This document shows, piece by piece, positions 1-9,165 of a stretch of 64,000 bases of DNA. The translations under genes were made by a program, and so were the position numbers. Below the pieces are notes generated by a model, which was not told the origin of the DNA, did no database searches, and saw only the letters and a program-made list of their open reading frames with translations. This stretch comes from an uncultured Bryobacterales bacterium. GTDB taxonomy: Bacteria; Acidobacteriota; Terriglobia; Bryobacterales; UBA6623. Where the stretch lies: the NCBI GenBank assembly GCA_958295955.1, contig CATQHP010000001.1, positions 1-64,000 on the forward strand, read 5' to 3'. Each line of letters opens with the position of its first letter. The first letter of the stretch is position 1.

Positions 1-302
1 CCTGCACCTTGCGGCCGTTGTGGTCCTCGATCGCGAACTCGCCCACGCCGAGCAGGCGGTAGGTCAGCGAGCCCGGCGCCTGCCGCCGCGGACGCGTCGA
101 GCTCGTCCCGGCTCGTGAACGCCCGTTCGGACGGCTCGCCCGCGGTGGCCCGATCGAGCATCCACTCCCCGCCGCCGCTCCGCAGGCACCCCACGACGGT
201 CCGCAGCTCGATCGCCGCGTCCTGGCCGGCCTGCGCCACCGCCCCCGGGACGAGCCAAGCGAGCAGGACCGGAACCGCGCGGGGGCAAGGGAAGCGCATC
301 AT
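1..302 (-). pseudogene. Small secreted protein, left-truncated, with a frameshift
   Basis: This is the N-terminal part of a small exported protein that runs off the left edge. From ATG at 302 (or 299) the translation gives a signal peptide (MRFPCPRAVPVLLAWLVPGA) and a mature part with the phrase VVGCLRSGGGEWMLDRAT. After about position 85 that frame becomes nonsense, while the next frame gives a sensible continuation, GSLTYRLLGVGEFAIEDHNG. A one-base indel between about 75 and 90 is therefore likely. The pattern resembles uncharacterised secreted acidobacterial proteins of about 130 residues. No function can be assigned. The break may be a sequencing error or real. Confidence 0.55.
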
Positions 303-898
303 GGTCGTGTCATGATGGTGACGAGGGCGGCCGCGACCGATCCCGGAGATGACCGGCTGCGGCCAACTTGTACCATGGCCCCGGTGCGCGATCAACCGGG
401 CCCCCGGCTCCGGGTGCACGTCAAGAAAGTGAGGCACCGCCGCTGGAACCCGGTCCCCGATGGATCCCAGGCGCCAAAGCCCAAGGAAAGCCCCGTTCGG
501 AGGGCTTCGGTGCCGAGAACGGTAACGGAAATCGCCAACTTGACGGCACCAGGGGCAGTCAGGTCACGAATTGGACGTGCCCCCCCCGGCTCCGGCAGGA
601 GCATCCCACGCTGACCCGCGCGTGACGGCCCGCCCCCGATTCGAGGGGTCGCCACCGTCTTGCCGACCGGCCGGGCGCCGCGGGTGACCCACGATTCCAT
701 ACGTCCAGAGCCCAGGACCCGCCACGATTCTGCTTGCCACGGCGGTGGCGGAGCGTGGGAGGTCCTGCGGCTCCGGGTGCGCGTCAGGAACGGGGCGCCG
801 CCGCTGGAAGATCAGGCGTGGCCGGCCCCCGAGGCATCCCCACGGCGCCAAAGCCCCGATAGACCCGGCCCCTCCACCCCATGACCGGCAAGACGGGA
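303..898. repeat. Divergent intergenic region holding repeat R2 copy 1 and a direct repeat pair
   Basis: No convincing gene lies in this 600-base gap between divergent genes. About 592-765 is R2 copy 1 in reverse orientation; the same sequence occurs at 17752-17930 and, partly, at 50838-50946. Its centre has a short hairpin, CCCC-GATTCGA-GGGG, near 633-652. A second repeat pair, about 405-480 and 772-862, shares CTCCGGGTGC, GCCGCTGGAA and GGCGCCAAAGCCC in the same order. All frames crossing it look like arginine/proline-rich shadow reading. Confidence 0.6.
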
Positions 899-904
899 TA
901 GAAT
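899..904 (+). promoter_or_regulatory. Possible -10 box placed for a leaderless transcript
   Basis: TAGAAT ends six bases before the ATG at 911, and no Shine-Dalgarno sequence precedes that ATG. The spacing would put the transcription start at or next to the start codon. No good -35 hexamer is visible, so this is a weak inference. Confidence 0.3.
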
Positions 905-910
905 TCACGC

Positions 911-1532
911 ATGAGGCACGTACTTCCGGTTCTCCTGGCGCTCGGCGTCACGTCGGGGGTTGCGGTCTCTCCGCTTCAGGCCCAGCGGCGACCGCCGGGG
1001 GCGACGCAGGGCGGACCGACGACCGGCGACGAGATGATGCCGCCGTTCGACCTGCGGTACTTCCTCGGCGACTGGGAGATCGAGTGGTCTCCGCCCGAGA
1101 CCCCGCTGTTGCCGGGCGGGAAGCACACGGGGGTCGAGCGGGTCCGGCACATCGCGAACGGCCGCTATCTCGAGGTCACCGTCGAGATTCGACGGTCCGG
1201 ACCGGTCCCTCCGCGGCCGGGGCATCGTGTTTCTGGAGACGGGGCCGTTCGGCGCCACCTCACCAAGTACGTGGTGTACGACGCCGGGTTCGCCCTGCTG
1301 CAGCCGGGGGCGGTCGGCGGCGACCTCGGGGGGTACTACAGCCACTTCTGGGAGACCCCGGCCCCGATCCGGCGCGGCGGCGCCGAGCTGTCGATCCGGG
1401 GCCGGAGCTATCTGGTCTCGCCGTAACGCGTACCGGGTGAACCAGGAGATCTCGGTGGACGGCGAGGCTTTCGTCAACTTCGGAGTCATGTGGTACACGA
1501 AGGTCGTGGACGAAACGGGGCAGGAGCGATGA
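911..1532 (+). pseudogene. Secreted lipocalin-like/DUF1579-like protein with frameshifts
   Basis: The reading begins with a signal peptide (MRHVLPVLLALGVTSGVAVS) ending near PLQAQ. The mature part carries DLRYFLGDWEIEWSPPE, the opening typical of DUF1579-like lipocalin proteins that measure a 'difference in sample' style barrel. The frame is disturbed between about 1195 and 1250, where the alternative frame reads IVFLETGPFGA before the first frame resumes at LTKYVVYDAG. It is disturbed again near 1425, after which NAYRVNQEISVDGEAFVNFG continues to the stop at 1532. Restoring these indels gives about 205 residues. The stop overlaps the next start (ATGATG), suggesting an operon. Function is unknown. 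Confidence 0.55.
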
Positions 1533-1911
1533 TGGGGAGACGGAGACTGACGGCGGCGGCCGCGGCGCTCATGGTCGGCTTGGCGGGCCTGTCGCTTGCC
1601 CGCGCCCAGGGCGGCGTGACCGGCGACTGGGAGATGCGGCTGAGCACGCAGACCGGCGTGACGACGTGGCAGGCGCGGTTCGAGCAGGACGGCGGGCGGC
1701 TCGGCGGCGAGATCGACCTCGGCGACAACGAGATTCTGGACGTGGACGGCACCGTCGACGGCGCGATGCTCAGGTTCGTCATCGTCGTGCCGGACCTCGA
1801 CGGCGACCAACCCATCAACTTCGAGGGCGAGCTGTCGGCGACACGATTCAGGGCGCCCCGGGCAGCTTCAGTTGGTACGGGACCGGCGATTGGGAGGCGT
1901 CCCGCCAGTAG
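1532..1911 (+). CDS. Small secreted beta-rich protein (C-terminal frameshift)
   Basis: I chose ATG 1532, which lies five bases after AGGAG; ATG 1529 is also possible. Residues 1-25 form a signal peptide (LTAAAAALMVGLAGLSLARA). The mature part, beginning GGVTGDWEMRLSTQTGVTTW, looks like one beta-sandwich domain of about 100 residues. Near 1836 one G appears to be missing; the shifted frame continues SGDTIQGAPGSFSWYGTGDW to a stop at 1911. Without that correction the frame would run to 2074 with an implausible arginine-rich tail. It sits directly behind the previous secreted protein. I do not recognise a specific function. Confidence 0.5.
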
Positions 1912-1975
1912 GGGCCAGCGGGGTCCACGGACTCGCGGGTCGTGTGGTGACGATAGTTCGGAACGGAAGGCAGCC

Positions 1976-4160
1976 ATGAGAAACCGCTCTGCAGGTGCGT
2001 TGGCCGTTGCGTTGCTGGCTCGTGTCCGCGGCGCTCGTTTCGTTCGCCGCGTTCGTGCGCGCCGCCGAGGATGACATCGGCGGTGTCGTGACGAGCGCGG
2101 ACGGCCCCGAGGAAGGGGTGTGGGTGATCGCCGAGACGACCGGGTTGCCGACGAAGTTCGTCAAGAGCGTGGTGACCGGAGACGGCGGCCGGTATCTCAT
2201 TCCGGACCTGCCGGAGGCGGCCTACGACGTCTGGGTGCGGGGGTACGGCCTCGTCGACTCGGCCCCGGTGCAGGCCGCGCCGGGCGACACCGTGGACCTC
2301 GCGGCGACGGTCGCGGCGACCCCGCGCGAGGCCGCCGCCGTCTACCCCGCCAACTACTGGTACTCGCTGATCCGCCCGCCCGCGCAGGACGAGTTTCCGG
2401 GGACCGGGCCCGACGGCAACGGCATCGACGCGAATCTCCAGCACCAGGATCAGTGGCTCGACGTGCAGAAGCAGGGGTGCATGCTCTGCCACCAGCTCGG
2501 GAACCGCATCGTCCGCGAGATCGACAACATCGAGCAGTTCGACTCGAGTCTCGCGGCGTGGGACCACCGGGTGCGGATGGGCCAGCGCGGCGGCCAGATG
2601 ACCAACGTCATGAACCGGTTCGGCCGGGCGCGGGCCCTCCGGATGTTCGCCGACTGAGCGACCGCATCGCGGACGGCGCGGTGCCCGCGGCGGCCGCCGC
2701 GCCCGCAGGGCATCGAGCGGAACGTGGTCGTCTCGATGTGGGAATGGGGCACCGAGATCGACTACATCCACGACGAGATCGCCACCGACAAGCGGAACCC
2801 CGGCATCAATGCGAACGGCCCCGTCTACGGCGTCAACATCTCGAACGACGCGCTGACCATTCTCGATCCGGTCACCCACGTGGCGACGAGCCTCGAGGTG
2901 CCGCTGCGGGTCGATCCGGCCACGGTTCCGGGCATGATCGCGCGGTCGATGCCCGCCCCGTCGCGGTTCTTCGGGGACGAGCTCATCTGGAACGACCCCG
3001 CGAACCCCCACAACCCGATGATGGACCAGAAGGGCCGGGTGTGGATGACCTCGGCGATCCGCAACCGGGCCAACCCGGACTACTGCCGGGAGGGGTCGGA
3101 CAACCGGTTCGCGCAGTACTTCCCGCTCGACAACGGGTTCCGCTCGGCCGTCTACTACGAGCCGGAGACCGGCGAATTCGTGATGGTCGACACCTGCTTC
3201 GGCACCCACCACCTGCAGTTCGCCGAGGACGACAACGACACGCTGTACTTCAGCGGCGGCGGGCAGGTGATCGGCTGGATCGACACGAAGCTCTGGGACG
3301 AAACGGGGGACGAGGTGGCGGCGCAGGGCTGGTGCCCGACCGTCCTCGACACCAACGGCGACGGGGTCGTCACCCAGCCGTGGAACGAGCCGCCGCGCGG
3401 CAGACAGCCGGCGGACCGCGATCCCGCCCTCGACACCCGCGTGGTGGTCGGGAGCTACGGCGTCATCGGCGATCCGACGGACGAGCAGGTGGTGTGGATC
3501 AGCTCCAACCGGTTCCCGGGGCGGCTGGCCCGGCTCGACGTGGGCGACGACCCGCCCGAGACCTGCGTCACCGAGATGTACGAAGTGCCGTCGGTGCTCG
3601 ATCCGAACGTGCCCGAGGACAAGATCGGGTTCGGCTCGCGCGGGCTCGACATCGATCGCGGAGGCGTCATCTGGACCGCCCTGTCGGGGTCGAGTCACCT
3701 CGCCAGCTTCGATCGCACGCGATGCCCGGTCCTGAACGGTCCGGAGACGGTCGAGGGGCGGCACTGCGTCGAGGGTTGGACGCTGCACCCCACCCCCGGG
3801 CCGGTGATCGCCGGGACCGACCCGCCGGTGCGGGCCGACTACCACTACTACAACTGGGTCGACCAGTGGAACACGCTGGGGCTGGGGCGCGACGTGCCCA
3901 TCGCCACCGGGTCGAACTCCGACTCGCTGCTCGCCCTCGATCCGGAAACCGGTCAGTGGACGGTGCTGCGGGTGCCGTATCCCCAGGGCTTCTTCACCCG
4001 CGGGCTCGACGGCCGCATCGACGACCCCGATGCCGGTTGGAAGGGGCGCGGGGTATGGGCCACCTACGGCGCCGCGGTCACGTGGCACATCGAGGGCGGC
4101 CGCGGCGTGAAACCGGGCATGCTGAAGTTCCAGGTGCGCCCGGACCCGCTGGCGGACTAG
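1976..4160 (+). pseudogene. Secreted monoheme c-type / beta-propeller protein, copy 1 (three frameshifts)
   Basis: This is a paralogue of the intact gene at 51046-53253 and can be read along its whole length with three corrections. GGAAGG precedes ATG 1976. The signal peptide needs a shift near 2020; a second near 2655 turns TGA into FADWSDRIADG; a third near 2705 restores IERNVVVSMWEWG. Domains in order are a signal peptide, a carboxypeptidase-regulatory-like beta-sandwich (GGVVTSADGPEEGVWVIAET), one heme motif CMLCH, then a propeller-like region with repeated loops such as KGRVWMTS and GLDIDRGGVIWTALSG. A calcium-type loop, DTNGDGVVT, is present. It directly precedes a TonB receptor. Periplasmic electron transfer or substrate binding is an inference. 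Confidence 0.6.
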
Positions 4161-4347
4161 AATCCGTGCCGCGGAACGCCGCCGGTTCCCGGCAGGGTTG
4201 GTTGAGCGGCGAACGGAACCGGCGGCGACCCGCTCCGGGCCGGGAGCCTGCGCCGTGGACAACGGTGCGGACGCCTGGCAGGGTTGGCGGAGCGGCAAGG
4301 CGACGACTACGGGGCTGATTCGAGCCCCGGCGCCCGACCATCGCCGA

Positions 4348-4378
4348 GAGCCTTCGCGGGATGGCGCCGCGAAGGCTC
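4348..4378. terminator. Perfect 12-bp stem-loop ahead of the TonB receptor
   Basis: The arms 4348-4359 and 4367-4378 pair perfectly (GAGCCTTCGCGG with its complement) around a seven-base loop. No T-run follows. It lies about 190 bases after the upstream stop and 55 bases before ATG 4433, so it could end upstream transcription or lie in the receptor leader. Confidence 0.4.
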
Positions 4379-4432
4379 CCCTCGGCGGTGGCCGGAGGCG
4401 GCCGCGGCGAAACGGCGGAGGGAACGACGACC

Positions 4433-6784
4433 ATGAACGACCGGAAACAGCCGGACCGGCGGCGCCTCGGATGCGTGGGCGCCGCCGCGTTGATGCTGCT
4501 CGCCGTCGGGGTATCGACGAGTCGGGCGGGACAGGACTTCGGCGCCATCATCGGCGTGATCGTGGACGAGAGCGGCGGCGTGCTGCCGGGGGTGGCGGTG
4601 ACCGCCGTCCCCGAAGGGGGCGGCGCCGTCCGCGGCGCCGTCAGCGACGGCCTCGGCGAGTACGAGATCGCCAATCTCCCGGCCGGCCGGTATCAGGTGC
4701 GCGGGGTGCTGCCGGGCTTCAGCAGCGAGATAAGGTTCGTGCCGGTCGAGGCGGGCGCCGCCGCCACCGCGGACCTGCTGCTCGGGCTGGCCCCGCTGGC
4801 GGAGACCGTCACCGTCACGCGGACCGATCAGGATCTGGCCACCGTCCCGCAGTCGGTGGCGGTGGTGCAGCGCGATCAGATCGAGTTCGCCCAGCGGCGC
4901 TCCTCGCTCGACGAGGCGCTGCGGGGCATCCCCGGGCTGTTCGTGCAGAACCGGCGCAACTACGGCCTGTCGGGGGGCATCGGGGTGAGCATCCGGGCCC
5001 CCGAGCCGCGGTTCGGGCTGCGCGGGCTCGCAATCATCCAGGACGGCATCCCCATCACCACCGCCGACGGGACGACCGAGCCGGGGAACGTCGACCTGGG
5101 CTCGGTCGGCCGCATCGACGTCATCCGGGGACCGAGCTCGGTGCTGTACGGGAACTCCGCCGGCGGGGTCATCAACCTGACCACGACGTTCGACACCTCG
5201 CGCCGCCTCGTCGTCCGGCCCGACGTCCAGTTCGGCAGCTACGGCTACAACCGTCAGCAGGTCCGGGTGGACGCCGGCGGGGCCGGGCCGACCCAGTTCA
5301 TGGCGAGCGTGAGCCGCTTCGAGACCGACGGGTTCCGCGAGAACAGCCACGCCGAGATCACCCAGGCCAACTTCGTGGTGCGGCGCGAGCTGGGCGCCGA
5401 CACCGAGATCCGCGGCGTGTTCAACCTGTACGACAGCCCGTTCGCCGAGAGCGCGAGCTTCCTCAACGAGGCGGACGCCCGCGATCCGGTGCGGCGGCGC
5501 ATGGCCCGCGGCGTCGCCCTGGCCCGCAACTGGGGCGAAGGGGCGAACCAGGGGCAGGGGGGCGTCACCCTGGAGCACCGCTTCAGCGAGACCCAGCTCT
5601 TCCGGGTGACGGGCTGGGGCATGTGGCGGGACCTCGATGCGGTGGGCGCGTTCCGGAACGTCGAGCTGCGCCGGAACGGACGCGGCCTGCGGTCGGAGTA
5701 CGTCGGCGGCGCGTCCGCCGGCGCGGCGGGCATCGACTGGGCGGCCGGGGTGGACGTCGCGTCGCAGAACGACGACCGCCGGGAGTTCCGGCAGGTGGCG
5801 CCCGAGGTGGGCGGCGGGCGCGCGACGAGCGGCGCCCTGCAGATCGACCAGACCGAGGACGTCCGGTCGGCCGGTCCGTTCGCCCAGATCGGCGTCTCGC
5901 CGGCGGACCGCGTGCGGTTCACGGCGGGGGTGCGCTGGGACTACTACGACTTCCGGGCCGGCGACCGCAAGCTGGACGACGGCGACCAGTCGGGCGACCG
6001 CACGATGGACGCGTTCAGCCCGTCGATCGGCATGACGGTCGAGGCGGCCCCCAACGTCAACCTGTTCACGAGCTTCGCCACCGCCTACGAGACCCCCACC
6101 ACCGTCGAGCTGTCGAACACCCCGACCGGCGAGGGGGGGTTCAACCAGGAGCTGGGACCGCAGGACCTGCGCAGCTTCGAGTTCGGGGTGCGGGGGCTGG
6201 CCGAGGCGGCGCGCCTGCGCTACGAGGCGGCGGTGTACGTGTCCACCGTGGACAACGCGCTCGTCTCGTTCCAGAGCCCGACCGAGGAGGTCTTCTTTCG
6301 CAACGCCGGCGAATCGTCCCGCGACGGCGTCGAGCTGCTGCTCGAGTGGATCCCGGACCCCGCCTTCAGCACCCGGTTCGCCTATACGTACCAGGACTTC
6401 AAGTTCGTGCAGTTCGCGCCGGGCGGCAACGACTTCGCCGGCAACATCGAGCCCGGGTCGCCGCCGCACCGCATCTTCGCGGGCTTCAACCACACCGCGC
6501 CCTTCGGCCTGCGCTCGGGGATGACGGTCCGGTGGGTCGACGACTATACCCTCAACAACGCCAACACCGTGTTCAACTGGGCGTACACCGTCGTCGACCT
6601 GCGGTTCGGGTTCGAAACGACGTGGGGCGGCGTCGACGTCCGTCCGTTCGTCGGCATCGACAACCTGTTCAACGAGATCTACAACTCGTCCACCATCACC
6701 AACGCGTTCGGCAGCCGCTACTACGAGCCGTCTCCGGACCGCGAGTACTACGTGGGACTGACGATCGGAGGAGGCCCCCGGTAG
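4433..6784 (+). CDS. TonB-dependent outer-membrane receptor with carboxypeptidase-regulatory domain
   Basis: This is a 783-residue outer-membrane receptor for energised uptake of an unknown substrate. ATG 4433 follows GGAGGG by ten bases. The order is signal peptide (to about 32), carboxypeptidase-regulatory-like domain (about 35-118; GVIVDESGGVLPGVAVTAVP), a TonB-box-like ETVTVTRT (124-131), a plug (about 135-245; DVIRGPSSVLYGNSAGGVIN) and a 22-strand-type barrel ending near the last residues (DREYYVGLTIGGGPR). The barrel style (NNANTVFNWAYTVVDLRFGF) resembles siderophore-type receptors. The neighbour upstream is the monoheme/propeller protein, perhaps part of the same uptake or oxidation unit. 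It is intact, unlike its left neighbours. Confidence 0.88.
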   Translation: MNDRKQPDRRRLGCVGAAALMLLAVGVSTSRAGQDFGAIIGVIVDESGGVLPGVAVTAVPEGGGAVRGAVSDGLGEYEIANLPAGRYQVRGVLPGFSSEIRFVPVEAGAAATADLLLGLAPLAETVTVTRTDQDLATVPQSVAVVQRDQIEFAQRRSSLDEALRGIPGLFVQNRRNYGLSGGIGVSIRAPEPRFGLRGLAIIQDGIPITTADGTTEPGNVDLGSVGRIDVIRGPSSVLYGNSAGGVINLTTTFDTSRRLVVRPDVQFGSYGYNRQQVRVDAGGAGPTQFMASVSRFETDGFRENSHAEITQANFVVRRELGADTEIRGVFNLYDSPFAESASFLNEADARDPVRRRMARGVALARNWGEGANQGQGGVTLEHRFSETQLFRVTGWGMWRDLDAVGAFRNVELRRNGRGLRSEYVGGASAGAAGIDWAAGVDVASQNDDRREFRQVAPEVGGGRATSGALQIDQTEDVRSAGPFAQIGVSPADRVRFTAGVRWDYYDFRAGDRKLDDGDQSGDRTMDAFSPSIGMTVEAAPNVNLFTSFATAYETPTTVELSNTPTGEGGFNQELGPQDLRSFEFGVRGLAEAARLRYEAAVYVSTVDNALVSFQSPTEEVFFRNAGESSRDGVELLLEWIPDPAFSTRFAYTYQDFKFVQFAPGGNDFAGNIEPGSPPHRIFAGFNHTAPFGLRSGMTVRWVDDYTLNNANTVFNWAYTVVDLRFGFETTWGGVDVRPFVGIDNLFNEIYNSSTITNAFGSRYYEPSPDREYYVGLTIGGGPR

Positions 6785-6815
6785 GCGTCCGCGCCTCAGG
6801 TCGACGACTCCCGCA

Positions 6816-6858
6816 GCATCGCCGCCCGGCGGGCCGCGGAGCCGCCGGGCGGCGATGC
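6816..6858 (+). terminator. Strong 17-bp hairpin after the TonB receptor
   Basis: Arms 6816-6832 and 6842-6858 are perfect inverted repeats (GCATCGCCGCCCGGCGG) with a nine-base loop. The hairpin begins 31 bases after the receptor stop. It lacks a U-tract, so it may act as a 3' stabiliser or a structure-only terminator. The rest of the gap to 7070 shows nothing else. Confidence 0.5.
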
Positions 6859-7069
6859 CGGGCGCTGTCCGGCCCGATCCGGCCGGCCGCCCGCCTTGAC
6901 GCGGGGCGGCCGTGCGGAGACACTTAGGGGCTCGCTTCGCGGCATCGGTGCGAAGCAGGCGCCCCCGACGGGGCCGGCGACCGGCGGATCGGGCATGTTC
7001 AGGCTCGTCGGCCCGACGGCCGTCCGCCCGCCGGCGCACGCAGCATCGAAGGGAGAGCAGGACAGACTC

Positions 7070-8185
7070 ATGGCCGTGCAACCGACGCGCGTCATCGACT
7101 TCGACCGGGCCAACGAAGTGGTCCAGCGGTTCCAGAAGGAGTCGACCAAGTGGCTCTACGGCCTCGACGATGCCGCCCGCATCCTGTCGTGGGCGTTCTT
7201 CACGTTGCTGCCCTACACCGACAAGCTGAGCCAGAGCAAGCTGCTGCGCCAGCCCCACGTGATGTTCCGGGGGCCGACGGGCACCGGCAAGACCGACCTC
7301 GTCAGCGCCTGCGCGATGGCCATCGACGCCAAGTTCGAGCGAATCCAGGGCCTGCCCACCTACATGCCCGAGGACATCCTCGGCTACGAGACGATCGTCG
7401 AGGAGACCGACGGCTCGCGGAAGCTGGTGTTCAAGCCGGGCAAGCTGATGGCGCACATCGTCCTCATCGACGAGGACAACCGGCTGTCGGGCAAGACCAA
7501 GGCGGCGGTGCTCGAGGGCATGGAGGAGAGCTCGGCGACCCTCGCCTCGGACTACGGCAACCTCGCCGAAGGCAAGATGCTGCCGCTGTTCCCGCTGTCG
7601 TGCGACTTCAACGACATCGAAGGCCCCCGCTTCTTCATGGTCATCTGCACCGAGAACATCTTCGGGGAAGAGGAGGGCACGTTCGCCAATCCGGTCGCCC
7701 AGCTCGACCGCACGACCCTGTCCATCAACATGCTCGACCCCGAGGACGAAGAGGACGAGCTGAACATCAGCGCCCGCAACGTGGTCGGACGCAAGGTCGA
7801 GAAGCTGACCGACCTCTACGAGGTGCTCGAGATCGCCCAGTACATCTTCGACAACGTCCAGATGTCGGACTACGCGCAGCAGTACAAGGTGCGGCTGATC
7901 CGGAACACCCGCCCGCACCGGGTGATGGGGCGGGCGGCCCGGACCGTCAAGGAGTACATCCGGGTGGGAATCTCCCCCCGCGTGCACTTCCACCTCGAGG
8001 CGGTGGCCCGGACCTTCGCCTTCTTCAACGGCGACCTGGCGATCACGCCCGACCACATCAAGGCCGTCGCGGGCCCCGTGCTCGCCCACCGGATCGTGCT
8101 GCGCGAAGGCATGGAGTTCTCGGTCGACAAGGACGACCTGCTCCAGCAGATCCTGCGGGACATGGAGGTTCCGCCGTGGAAGTAG
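7070..8185 (+). CDS. moxR: MoxR-family AAA+ ATPase
   Basis: This 371-residue AAA+ ATPase of the MoxR group probably acts as a chaperone with the VWA proteins encoded downstream. ATG 7070 has a purine-rich GGGAGAGCAGGA ahead of it; an in-frame extension upstream to 6896 looks non-coding. Walker A is GPTGTGKT (68-75) and Walker B is IVLIDED (130-136). A sensor/arginine-finger region follows, then the MoxR lid domain. It is the first gene of a six-gene operon whose order matches mxaR-S-A-C-K-L, and it overlaps the next gene by ten bases. In methylotrophs that operon is needed for calcium insertion into methanol dehydrogenase; the same role here is inference. Confidence 0.88.
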   Translation: MAVQPTRVIDFDRANEVVQRFQKESTKWLYGLDDAARILSWAFFTLLPYTDKLSQSKLLRQPHVMFRGPTGTGKTDLVSACAMAIDAKFERIQGLPTYMPEDILGYETIVEETDGSRKLVFKPGKLMAHIVLIDEDNRLSGKTKAAVLEGMEESSATLASDYGNLAEGKMLPLFPLSCDFNDIEGPRFFMVICTENIFGEEEGTFANPVAQLDRTTLSINMLDPEDEEDELNISARNVVGRKVEKLTDLYEVLEIAQYIFDNVQMSDYAQQYKVRLIRNTRPHRVMGRAARTVKEYIRVGISPRVHFHLEAVARTFAFFNGDLAITPDHIKAVAGPVLAHRIVLREGMEFSVDKDDLLQQILRDMEVPPWK

Positions 8186-9093
8186 AGGAGATCTACGCCC
8201 GGTTCCGCGACATCAAGCACGGCATCCGGGCCCGCAGACCGTCCAACAGCATCCACTTCGGCGAGCACAAGAGCGGGTTCAAGGGGACCGGCTACGACAT
8301 CGTCGGCGTCGATCAGTGGCGGCCCGGACAGCCGCTGAAGGACGTGGCGTGGAGCCTGAGCCTCCGCACCTATCCCGAGAAGCTGTACCGCATCGAGCGG
8401 ATGGAGCCCAAGGAGCTCCGGACGCTGATCGTCTGCGACCTGTCCTACTCCACCCTGTTCCAGGTGTCGCAGGAGACCAACAAGGCGCTCCTGATGCTCG
8501 ACCTGCTCGGCAACATCGGCCTGACCCGCGCCAACCTGCGCGACCCGGTGGGGATGCTCGGCTACTCGGACCGCATCGAACTCTACCTGCGCCCGAAGCT
8601 CGGGACCTCGCAGGTCTTCTACATGGCCCATCGGATCTTCGAGAAGCTGAAACTGGAGCAGGAGTTCCCGAGCCGGCGCCCGGCCCACCTGAAGGTCGCC
8701 GTCGACTTCATGCTCGCGCGGCTCAAGATGCGCCACTCGATCGTCCTCCTGACCGATCTCGTGGATCTGGTCAACGACCCCGACGCGGTCGACTTCAAGC
8801 AACTGAGCACGCTGGCCGCGAAGCACGATATGATCGTGCTCATTCTCGACGACCCCGACGAGTTCCGCGTGAAGAGCCGTCTCGGCTACATCCGGATCTC
8901 GGACATGGAGACGCGCAAGCAGACCGTCATCTCGGCGCGGAAGGCGGGTGCGATTCGGCGGCGCATCGAGGAGACGCGGGCGTCGCTGCAGTACACGTTG
9001 AAGCATCAGGCGGGCATCGACTCGACGGTGCTGACGGAGCAGAATCACCTGGAAGAGCTCCCGAAGTTCCTGATGTCCCGTTTCGCGCGGTAG
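8176..9093 (+). CDS. DUF58 protein (MxaS-like)
   Basis: This 305-residue cytoplasmic protein belongs to the DUF58 family that regularly partners MoxR ATPases. I chose GTG 8176 because GGAGG lies seven bases upstream, inside the end of the MoxR gene. The DUF58 hallmark stretch is visible as GTGYDIVGVDQWRPGQPLKD (about 35-55), followed by a degenerate VWA-like fold with IVCDLSYSTLF at the metal-site position, so the MIDAS residues are only partly kept. In the mxa-type arrangement it corresponds to MxaS. There is no membrane segment and no sign of disruption. Confidence 0.82.
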   Translation: MEVEEIYARFRDIKHGIRARRPSNSIHFGEHKSGFKGTGYDIVGVDQWRPGQPLKDVAWSLSLRTYPEKLYRIERMEPKELRTLIVCDLSYSTLFQVSQETNKALLMLDLLGNIGLTRANLRDPVGMLGYSDRIELYLRPKLGTSQVFYMAHRIFEKLKLEQEFPSRRPAHLKVAVDFMLARLKMRHSIVLLTDLVDLVNDPDAVDFKQLSTLAAKHDMIVLILDDPDEFRVKSRLGYIRISDMETRKQTVISARKAGAIRRRIEETRASLQYTLKHQAGIDSTVLTEQNHLEELPKFLMSRFAR

Positions 9094-9165
9094 CCACCGG
9101 TCGTCGCCGACCCCGGCGCCGGGCCGGGCAGCCAGGACCTTCGCAGACTTGCAGGGAAGATTCCG

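Noticed and set aside
1848..8089. Very long open frames on the reverse strand opposite the propeller, receptor and MoxR genes
   Set aside because: They are arginine/valine/histidine-rich, have no domain motifs and mirror real genes with high third-position GC, which suppresses stops in antisense frames.
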